This document shows positions 1 through 6,260 of a DNA stretch of 6,260 nt, one piece after another. Below the pieces are notes generated by a model. The model had not been told where the DNA came from, ran no database searches, and saw only the letters and a list, made by a program, of their open reading frames with translations. The position numbers were made by a program, and so were the translations under genes. This DNA is from Trueperaceae bacterium (GTDB lineage: Bacteria > Deinococcota > Deinococci > Deinococcales > Trueperaceae), in the NCBI GenBank assembly GCA_007121175.1, contig SKMG01000350.1, forward strand, positions 1 to 6,260. Reading direction: 5' to 3'. Each line of letters opens with the position of its first letter. Position 1 is the first letter of the stretch.

Positions 1-471
1 CACGAGAAGGCGACCCAGTTCGAGATGACTCCGACCTTCACGCCGGCCGCAGGCGCCGCCCGTCTGCAGATGGGCACGCCGCCCATCCTCGCTCTCGCGG
101 GCCTCGAAGGCGCCTTGGCGCTGTTCGAGGAGATCGGCATCGAGGCGCTGCGTGAGCGCTCGCTCTCGCTCACCGACGCCCTCTGGACCCTGCTCGAGGC
201 AGGTGTCCCGGAGGTCCGCATCGTCACGCCTCGGCTCCACGCCGAGCGCGGCGGCCACCTGGCCCTGGCCCACCCGCACGCCCGGGCGATCGTCGGGGCG
301 CTGCGGCGCCGCAGCGTGATCACCGACTTCCGCCCGCCCGACCTCGTTCGCATGGCGCCGGCGGCGCTCTACACCAGCGACCAGGACCTCGAGCTCGCCG
401 TGGCCGCCCTGCGCGAGCTGCTCGACGCCGGCGAGCACCGGCTCGAGCCGCCGCCGGCGCCGGTGGGCTGA
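1..471 (+). CDS. kynU: kynureninase, C-terminal part (5' end outside window)
   Basis: Kynureninase is a PLP-dependent fold-type I enzyme that cleaves kynurenine or 3-hydroxykynurenine to anthranilate or 3-hydroxyanthranilate plus alanine in cytosolic tryptophan breakdown. The frame is open from base 1 and gives 156 residues, about the last third of a protein that is usually 410-430 aa; the PLP lysine lies upstream of the window. Family signatures seen are the GTPPIL block (residues 25-30), the TP...ERGGHLAL strand (76-89) and the SVITDFRPPD...VRMAP block (105-120). In known kynureninases the Arg of this last block (here R117) binds the substrate carboxylate. The ATG at 25 is internal. The gene faces the aldo/keto reductase gene, with 15 bp between stops, so it is not in an operon with anything visible. 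A related class V aminotransferase is the alternative, but the motifs fit kynureninase well. Confidence 0.87.
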   Translation, partial: HEKATQFEMTPTFTPAAGAARLQMGTPPILALAGLEGALALFEEIGIEALRERSLSLTDALWTLLEAGVPEVRIVTPRLHAERGGHLALAHPHARAIVGALRRRSVITDFRPPDLVRMAPAALYTSDQDLELAVAALRELLDAGEHRLEPPPAPVG

Positions 472-479
472 TCCGGCGC
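457..479. terminator. GC-rich hairpin over the kynU stop codon, possible bidirectional terminator
   Basis: GCGCCGG (457-463) pairs perfectly with CCGGCGC (473-479), giving a 7-bp all-GC stem and a 9-nt loop that holds the TGA stop of the kynureninase gene (469-471). It lies in the convergent junction, 7 bp beyond the stop codon of the leftward gene, so both transcripts would carry it. No T-tract follows on either strand, so intrinsic termination is only a possibility. High-GC bacteria often have such tail-less hairpins. Confidence 0.35.
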
Positions 480-486
480 GCGGCCA

Positions 487-1956
487 TCATTCGGCGACGA
501 TCGCCTCGGCCTCGATCTCGACGAGGTAGCCAGCGCCGATCAGCCGGGCCTCGATCATGGTGTTGGCAGGGCGGATCTCTCGGAAGCGCTCACCGTGCGC
601 ACGGGCGCACGGCTCCCAGTGGGCGAGGTCCGAGACGTAGACGCGGGTCCGGACCACGTGCTCGAGCCGGGCACCGACCGAGGCCAGGGCGCCCTCGAGC
701 TTGTCGATGACCGCATGCGTCTGCGCGGCCGGGTCGTTGCCGCCGAGCAGGCGGGTGCCGTGCGTCGCGGTCGTGCCCGACACCAGCACCCGTTCGCCGG
801 AGCGCACCGCGCGGCAGTAGCCGGCGAGCGTCTCCCACGGCGTGCCGGAACGCACCTGGGTTCGGTCGGGCAACGCCCCGGGGGCCGTCTCGTACGGCGC
901 GGGAAAGCTCTCGAGGTGGTGGCTCAAGTCGCCGCTGGCGGTGAGGAACGGCGGCCTGCGGTACTCGTCGCCGCAGTCGCCGGGGATCGGCGCGAGGGCT
1001 TGCGACGCCAGGGCGAGCGTGGAGCGTGCCTCGTCGTCGAGCTCGAAGTCGAACAGCCGCAGCGTGTCCTCGAGGTGCTCACTGCGCCCCAAGCGCACCC
1101 CGACGATGACGCCCGCGACCGCAGGTGACTCCAGGACGTATCTGGTGGCCACGTTGGCCATCGACACGCCGAGCCGCTCGGCCACGTGCCGGATCGCTCC
1201 GAGCAGGGCTTGGAACGGCTCCCACCCGCCGGCGGCCTGCACGAAGCGGTAGTACTTCATCAGCGAGTACGTCGACAACTCCTGCGCAGTGGGCTCGGCA
1301 CGGCCCAGCCAGCGCTCGGTCAAGAGCCCGCCGGCCACCGTGCCGTAGCCGAGCAGCCGCGCACCCGATGCCAGGCACAGAGACTGCATCGCGCCTTCGA
1401 AGCGCCTGTCGAGCAGCGAGCAGGCGACCTGGTTGCTGACGATCTGGATGCCGCTCGCGAGAGCGAGCCGCAGGTGGGCGGTATCGAAGTTGGTGAGCCC
1501 TAGGAGCCCGATCGCCCCCTCGCGCCGCAGGCCGTCGAGCCAGAAGAGCGCGTCGATCCAGCTCGGGTGGGCGTACGACCAGGTGTGGAACTGGAGCAGG
1601 TCGAGTCGCTCGACGCCGAGGCGCCGGCGGGCCCGGTCGACCGCCTCTCTCACCTCGCGCTCGCTGATCGGCCCCGGCGCGGGAACCCACTTGGTGAGCA
1701 ACTCGACCGGCTGGGACGGACTGCGCTCGGCGCGGAAGCGGCCGGCGATGGGCTCGGCCGAACCGTAGTGATCGGCCATGTCGAAGCTCGTGAGCCCGGC
1801 ATCGGCGTAGGGGGCCATCGCCCGCGCAGCGGCCTCGAGATCGAGTGGCGTACCGTCCCGCTCGAGGTCGGCGACCTGCCACAGGCCCGTCAGCACGCGC
1901 GAGACCGTGAGGCCGGGGCCGAGCTCGAACCTGGGGACCGGGGCGTCTTGGGGCAC
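487..1956 (-). CDS. aldo/keto reductase fused to a C-terminal Rid-family (YjgF/UK114) domain
   Basis: A 489-aa two-domain protein, probably cytosolic. Residues about 10-325 form an aldo/keto reductase barrel (NAD(P)H-dependent carbonyl/alcohol interconversion). The catalytic tetrad appears as D59 and Y64 (FDMADHYG), K89 (LLTKW) and H124 (LQFH). After a linker (about 326-365), residues 366-489 form a Rid domain: RVLVSGT (389-395), VVRTRVYVSDL (434-444), RPANT (462-466) and VEIEAEAIV (479-487). Classical RidA, an enamine/imine deaminase, has a catalytic Arg after PA; here it is N465, so that activity is doubtful, although the Glu equivalent to E. coli E120 is kept (E480). I chose the GTG at 1956 because AGGAGG lies 6 nt upstream and the reductase domain begins soon after. 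The frame stays open to 2256, but the added residues are Arg/Pro/Ala-rich and unlike the family. The gene diverges from the flavoprotein operon. Substrate unknown; a sugar or hydroxyacid is a guess from context. Confidence 0.88.
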   Translation of the reverse strand: MPQDAPVPRFELGPGLTVSRVLTGLWQVADLERDGTPLDLEAAARAMAPYADAGLTSFDMADHYGSAEPIAGRFRAERSPSQPVELLTKWVPAPGPISEREVREAVDRARRRLGVERLDLLQFHTWSYAHPSWIDALFWLDGLRREGAIGLLGLTNFDTAHLRLALASGIQIVSNQVACSLLDRRFEGAMQSLCLASGARLLGYGTVAGGLLTERWLGRAEPTAQELSTYSLMKYYRFVQAAGGWEPFQALLGAIRHVAERLGVSMANVATRYVLESPAVAGVIVGVRLGRSEHLEDTLRLFDFELDDEARSTLALASQALAPIPGDCGDEYRRPPFLTASGDLSHHLESFPAPYETAPGALPDRTQVRSGTPWETLAGYCRAVRSGERVLVSGTTATHGTRLLGGNDPAAQTHAVIDKLEGALASVGARLEHVVRTRVYVSDLAHWEPCARAHGERFREIRPANTMIEARLIGAGYLVEIEAEAIVAE

Positions 1957-1962
1957 CTGAGC

Positions 1963-1968
1963 CCTCCT
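1963..1968 (-). promoter_or_regulatory. ribosome binding site of the aldo/keto reductase-Rid gene
   Basis: Read on the - strand this is a perfect AGGAGG, 6 nt before the GTG at 1956-1954. It decides the start: the only nearby in-frame ATG (2025-2023) would place an Arg-rich, non-homologous extension before the reductase domain. Confidence 0.75.
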
Positions 1969-1970
1969 CG

Positions 1971-1995
1971 CTCGGCGCTCCGCGGAGCGACCGAG
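1971..1995 (-). promoter_or_regulatory. bulged inverted repeat directly upstream of the ribosome binding site
   Basis: A perfect 14-bp palindrome, CGCTCCGCGGAGCG (1976-1989), is flanked by CTCGG (1971-1975) and CCGAG (1991-1995), which also pair, leaving one unpaired base (1990). As RNA in the leftward transcript this gives a 10-bp stem with a CGCG loop, ending 2 nt before the AGGAGG. It could be a leader hairpin that affects translation or mRNA stability, or as DNA an operator. The sequence cannot tell these apart. Confidence 0.4.
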
Positions 1996-2090
1996 GCGGC
2001 CCGCGGGCGTACCCTGGTGTACCATTCGCGAGCCGGCGGCGACCGGGGCGGGCGCCGCCCGTCGCGTGCCGCGAGGGACGCCCGCCACTG

Positions 2091-2118
2091 TTCGACGTGC
2101 ACGCGCCTCACCTAGGCT
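2091..2118 (+). promoter_or_regulatory. candidate promoter for the flavoprotein operon
   Basis: TTCGAC (2091-2096) and TAGGCT (2113-2118) lie 16 bp apart, about 90 bp before the first start codon. They loosely fit the actinobacterial housekeeping pattern TTGAC-N16-18-TANNNT; the -35 match is poor. The small palindrome CGTGCACG overlaps the spacer between them. This is the best candidate I can see, not a confident call. Confidence 0.25.
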
Positions 2119-2190
2119 AGCCGGCGGAACGCGCGCCCAGCCCGCAGGCTCGACCCGACCGACGGGCGGCGGCGCGCGTCGCGGAGCCAG

Positions 2191-2198
2191 AGGGAGGA
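2191..2198 (+). promoter_or_regulatory. ribosome binding site of the GlpA-like gene
   Basis: AGGGAGGA stands 8 nt before the ATG at 2207. It supports this start over the in-frame ATG at 2066, which would add 47 Arg/Gly/Ala-rich residues before the FAD-binding strand and overlap the divergent promoter region. Confidence 0.75.
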
Positions 2199-2206
2199 CC
2201 GAAGAG

Positions 2207-3632
<1,426 letters not shown>

Positions 3633-3640
<8 letters not shown>

Positions 3641-4910
3641 GCTGCAGCCTCGTCACCTGCAGCGGCGCTACGACGTCGTCGTGGTCGGCGGCGGCCCCGC
3701 CGGCCTCGCCGCCGCGCTCGGAGCGCGTGAGCAGGGCGCCGAAGGGGTGCTGATCGTCGACCGCGAGTCCGAGCCCGGCGGCATCTTGCAGCAGTGCATC
3801 CACCACGGCTTCGGGCTGCACCACTTCAAGGAGGAACTCACCGGCCCGGCCTACGCCGAGCGCTACCTGGGGCAGGTGCTCGAACACGACGTCGACATCC
3901 TCACCGACGCCTACGTGCTCGATGTCGACCCGAGTCGGCGGGTGGGGCTGCTCTCGAGCCGCCACGGCCGGACCGAAGTCGACGCCGGGGCGGTCGTGCT
4001 GGCGATGGGCGCACGCGAGCGCACCCGCCAGGCGATCCGCATCCCCGGCACGAGGCCAGCGGGCATCATGACCGCGGGATTCGCTCAGAAGCTCGTGAAC
4101 ATGGCCGGCTACCTGCCCGGCCGCCGCGTCGCCATCCTCGGCTCCGGCGACATCGGCCTGATCATGGCGCGGCGCCTGGTGCTCGAGGGCGCCGAGGTCG
4201 TCGGCGTCTTCGAGCTGATGCCGCACGCCAACGGCCTGACGCGCAACGTCGTGCAGTGCCTGCACGACTTCGGCATCCCGCTCCACCTCTCCACCACGGT
4301 GGTGCACATCCACGGCGACGAGCGCATCGAGAAGGTCACGGTCGCGCCGGTCGACGAGTCGTTCACGCCGCGCATGGACCAGGCCTGGGATGTCGACTGC
4401 GACACGCTGCTGGTATCGATCGGCTTGATCCCCGACAACGAGCTCGCCCGCACGCTCGGGGTGCGGCTCGACCCGGTCACCACCGGCCCGGTGGTGACGA
4501 GCAGCATGGAGACCTCGCGCGACGGCGTGTTCGCGTGCGGCAACACGGTGCACATCCACGACCTCGTCGACTGGGTGAGCCAGGAGTCGCAGCTCGCCGG
4601 GGGCGCGGCCGGGGGCTACGCCACCGGACGGCACCGCCGCGCCGACAACGTCCGGCTCCTGCCCGGCAGCAACGTGCGCTCGTGCATCCCCCACACCATC
4701 ACCACCGAGCGCGAGCACACCATCTTCCTGCGCGTCACGAAGTCGCTCGCTCCCTGTACGCTGCGCTTGGGCGAGGTCTACGAGCGCCCGCTGCGCTACG
4801 TGGTGCCGGGCGAGATGGTGACGCTCAAGGTACGGCCACGCTTCCTCCAGGGCTTCCATGGAGGCAACCTGCGGGTGGACGTCGTCGCGCGCGAGGAGGC
4901 TGCAGCATGA
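3633..4910 (+). CDS. NAD(P)/FAD-dependent oxidoreductase, partner of the GlpA-like subunit
   Basis: A 425-aa flavoprotein with the two-dinucleotide-binding fold of the pyridine nucleotide-disulfide reductase superfamily. The FAD site is VVGGGPAG (17-24); the second site, expected to hold NAD(P)H, is ILGSGDIG (168-175). [10 protein letters not shown] (121-130) and the C-terminal FAD contact [18 protein letters not shown] (297-314) are also typical. There is no CXXC redox-active disulfide; lone cysteines C55 (GGILQQC) and C302 remain. A C-terminal domain (about 340-425) has the VR..IPHTI and PGEMVTLKV pattern recalled from homologues in GlpA-DUF1667 operons. Its likely role is passing electrons between the [2Fe-2S] subunit and NAD(P). 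It takes the place that GlpB holds in E. coli GlpABC. It starts inside the end of the previous gene and ends by an ATGA overlap with the next. The role is inferred, the fold is secure. Confidence 0.87.
4894..4899 (+). promoter_or_regulatory. ribosome binding site of the DUF1667 gene
   Basis: A perfect AGGAGG within the last codons of the preceding gene, 7 nt before the ATG at 4907. With the ATGA stop/start overlap it indicates translational coupling and confirms the start of the small gene. Confidence 0.75.
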
Positions 4911-5275
4911 GTGAGACGAGCCACTACCTCTGCATCGGCTGCCCGCTCGGCTGCCGCCTCGAGGTCGACACCCAAGGCGACGAGATCCTCGAGGTGCGCG
5001 GCAACGCGTGCAAGCGCGGCGACACCTTCGCTCGCCAGGAGCACGTCGACCCGCGGCGCTTCGTGACCACGACCGTTGCGATCGAGGGGGCGCCCTGGCC
5101 GCGGCTACCGGTGGCGACGGCCGGCTCCGTCCCCAAGCACGTGATGCGGGAGGTGTGCGAGGCGCTGCATGGCTTGCGCCTCGAGGCGCCCGTCGAGCTC
5201 GGTCAGGTGGTCCTGCCGGACGCGCTCGGCACCGGCATCGACGTGGTCGCGACCAGGAGCATGGAGCGGCGCTGA
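4907..5275 (+). CDS. DUF1667-type small cysteine-rich protein, likely Fe-S subunit
   Basis: A 122-aa soluble protein matching the DUF1667 pattern as I recall it. Cysteines C9, C12, C16 and C35 (CIGCPLGC, then GNACKRGD) form CX2CX3CX18C, suggesting an Fe-S cluster or a zinc site; C84 is an extra cysteine. Further family-like stretches are P49-R-R-F-V-T-T-T-V57, followed by LPVAT (67-71), the Pro/Lys turn VPKH (75-78), and the C-terminal [11 protein letters not shown] (108-118). In many bacteria such genes follow a GlpA-like dehydrogenase and an NAD(P)/FAD oxidoreductase, exactly the order here, which supports a third subunit of the same enzyme. Unlike GlpC of E. coli it has no membrane-associated or CCG-type domain. 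Biochemical function is not established to my knowledge. The start ATG overlaps the previous stop by 4 bp. The stop codon lies in the loop of a hairpin. Confidence 0.83.
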   Translation: MSETSHYLCIGCPLGCRLEVDTQGDEILEVRGNACKRGDTFARQEHVDPRRFVTTTVAIEGAPWPRLPVATAGSVPKHVMREVCEALHGLRLEAPVELGQVVLPDALGTGIDVVATRSMERR

Positions 5276-5292
5276 AGCGCCGCTAGCGGCGC
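5265..5292. terminator. overlapping hairpins at the operon/lacI-type convergent junction
   Basis: AGCGGCGC (5265-5272) pairs perfectly with GCGCCGCT (5277-5284) around a TGAA loop that contains the TGA stop of the DUF1667 gene. The right arm also forms a perfect 16-bp palindrome with a second copy AGCGGCGC (5277-5292), centred on CTAG, which includes the stop codon of the leftward regulator gene (TAG, 5285-5283). The two structures share an arm and exclude each other. Only 7 bp separate the two genes, so this is the natural place for a bidirectional terminator. No T-tract is present, so efficiency is uncertain. Confidence 0.5.
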
Positions 5293-6260
5293 TCAGCCGG
5301 GGCGTCGCAGCTCCCTCGCATCACCAGCCGGGCCTGGTAGCGGCAGCGGACGCTCTCACGGGAGGGCCGATCGAGCGCATCGAGCACGATCCCCACCGCC
5401 GTACGGCCCATCTCGTCGATCGGCTGCTCGAGCACGTCCAACGGCGGCGTCACCACGGTGGTCCAGCGGTCGTGATCGAAGCTCAAGAGCGATACGTCGT
5501 CCGGGATGACGAGACGCAGATCCTGGAGGGCCCGTAGCGCCCCTATCGCCGAGGCTCCGGTGAGCGCGAAGATCGCGGTCGGCCGCGGCGCGAGCAGCAT
5601 CGCGCGCCGGGTCGCCTGGTAGGCGTGCTCTTCGGCGGTGGCGGCGCCAGTGCGCGCCACCTTCGGGTTCCAGGCGTCGGGCAGCGACAGCCCGGCCATC
5701 CCGGCGGCCGAGACGAAGCCGTCGGTGCGCTCGTCGGGATGGTCGATGGACTCTTGCAGACCGATGCCGGCGATGCGTTCGTGCCCGAGGGTCCTTAGGT
5801 AGCGCACGCCCTCGGCGGTGGCGCCGGCGTTGTCGAGCATCACGTGGTGAAACGGGCTGTGCGGGTGGAAGTAGTCGATCTCGACGATGGCCGTGCCGCG
5901 CTCGGCCATGCGCTGCAGGTACTCGTAGTTGCCGCTGCCGTAGGCCGATCGGAGGATCAGGCCGCTCACGCGGTGGCTGTTGAAGGCACGCAGGTCGGCG
6001 AGCTCGACGTCGGCCCGATACTCGTTGTCGGCGATGAGCAGCGAGAACCCTGCGGACCTCGTGGCCCTGCCGACCGCGCGCGTCAACGAGGCGAAGAAGA
6101 AGCCGAGGATGTCGCCGACGATGAGCCCGATGGCACGGTTGCGGCCCCGGCGCAGGGCGCCCGCGGTCTCGTTGGGCTCGTAGCCGAGCGCTGCGACGAC
6201 CTCGAGCACCCTCTCGAGCGTCGCAGGCGAAACCAGCCCTGGCTCACGGATGGCGCGCCG
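5283..6260 (-). CDS. LacI-family transcriptional regulator (N-terminus outside window)
   Basis: The frame is open to the right edge and gives 325 residues. About 20 N-terminal residues of the DNA-binding domain are missing, judged by alignment to LacI. The GTG at 6209 is internal. Visible parts are the end of the helix-turn-helix domain (LVSPATLERVLEVVAALGY, 9-27), the hinge helix with L36 matching LacI Leu56 (PNETAGALRRGR), and a periplasmic-binding-protein-like sensor domain from residue 43 (AIGLIVGDI, then FFASL). The C-terminal part has SFDHDRW (260-266), with acidic residues and a Trp of the kind that contact sugars in this family, and EQPIDEMG (278-285). Such proteins are usually repressors released by a sugar or derivative. 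It converges on the flavoprotein operon with 7 bp between stops, so it is a plausible but unproven regulator of it. The effector cannot be read from the sequence. Confidence 0.9.
   Translation of the reverse strand, partial: RRAIREPGLVSPATLERVLEVVAALGYEPNETAGALRRGRNRAIGLIVGDILGFFFASLTRAVGRATRSAGFSLLIADNEYRADVELADLRAFNSHRVSGLILRSAYGSGNYEYLQRMAERGTAIVEIDYFHPHSPFHHVMLDNAGATAEGVRYLRTLGHERIAGIGLQESIDHPDERTDGFVSAAGMAGLSLPDAWNPKVARTGAATAEEHAYQATRRAMLLAPRPTAIFALTGASAIGALRALQDLRLVIPDDVSLLSFDHDRWTTVVTPPLDVLEQPIDEMGRTAVGIVLDALDRPSRESVRCRYQARLVMRGSCDAPAERR

Larger units (their letters stand above)
1957..2206. other. divergent intergenic control region
   Basis: This 250-bp spacer separates the leftward reductase-Rid gene from the rightward flavoprotein operon and must hold the promoters of both. 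It contains the bulged inverted repeat beside the leftward ribosome binding site, an imperfect dyad GTACCCTGGTGTAC (2009-2022, 10 of 14 positions symmetric), an 8-bp palindrome CGTGCACG (2096-2103) and the rightward ribosome binding site. The 14-bp dyad and the 8-bp palindrome are possible binding sites for a regulator such as the LacI-family protein encoded at the right edge, but neither is a clear LacI-type operator. I see no small gene with its own ribosome binding site here. Confidence 0.55.

Noticed and set aside
487..1956. Possibility that the fusion is an assembly or frameshift artefact
   Set aside because: Both domains are in one continuous frame with a plausible linker and no stop, and both keep their family motifs; the fusion is taken as real, although a search is needed to see how common it is.
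2066..2206. N-terminal extension of the GlpA-like protein from the ATG at 2066
   Set aside because: The added residues resemble translated GC-rich spacer, and the ATG at 2207 has a good ribosome binding site and begins directly with the FAD-binding strand.
5980..6183. Small 67-codon + strand frame within the LacI-family gene
   Set aside because: No ribosome binding site or family motif was seen; it lies wholly opposite the conserved sensor domain.

Overview
The window is GC-rich DNA (roughly 70% by eye) that is almost entirely coding, with GTG as well as ATG starts and strong purine-rich ribosome binding sites. This fits a high-GC bacterium, most likely an actinobacterium. No 16S or other taxonomic marker is present, so nothing finer can be said.

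Layout, left to right. (1) The 3' part of a kynureninase-like gene on the + strand, ending at 471. (2) Facing it on the - strand, 487-1956, a two-domain protein: an aldo/keto reductase joined to a C-terminal Rid (YjgF/YER057c/UK114) domain. (3) A 250-bp divergent spacer, 1957-2206, with a bulged inverted repeat next to the ribosome binding site of gene 2 and a weak candidate promoter for the rightward genes. (4) A tightly packed + strand operon of three genes, 2207-5275: a GlpA-like FAD oxidoreductase with a C-terminal BFD-type [2Fe-2S] domain, a two-dinucleotide-fold flavoprotein reductase, and a small four-cysteine protein of the DUF1667 type. Their ends overlap by 8 and 4 bp. (5) Facing the operon on the - strand, a LacI-family regulator, 5283 to beyond the right edge, lacking about 20 N-terminal residues.

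How it may work together (inference): the three-gene operon resembles GlpABC in having a GlpA-type dehydrogenase, a second flavoprotein and a cysteine-rich small subunit. Here the second flavoprotein looks NAD(P)-linked and the third subunit has no membrane segment, so a soluble complex passing electrons from a glycerol-3-phosphate- or 2-hydroxyacid-like substrate to NAD(P) is plausible. The neighbouring LacI regulator and aldo/keto reductase suggest sugar or polyol catabolism, but no transporter or kinase in the window identifies the substrate. The kynureninase gene is probably an unrelated neighbour.

Both convergent gene junctions carry GC-rich hairpins whose loop contains the stop codon of the rightward gene.

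The most interesting points are the reductase-Rid fusion, whose Rid domain has Asn where the catalytic Arg of classical RidA lies, and the three-component redox operon with unassigned substrate. I see no mobile elements, CRISPR arrays or RNA genes.
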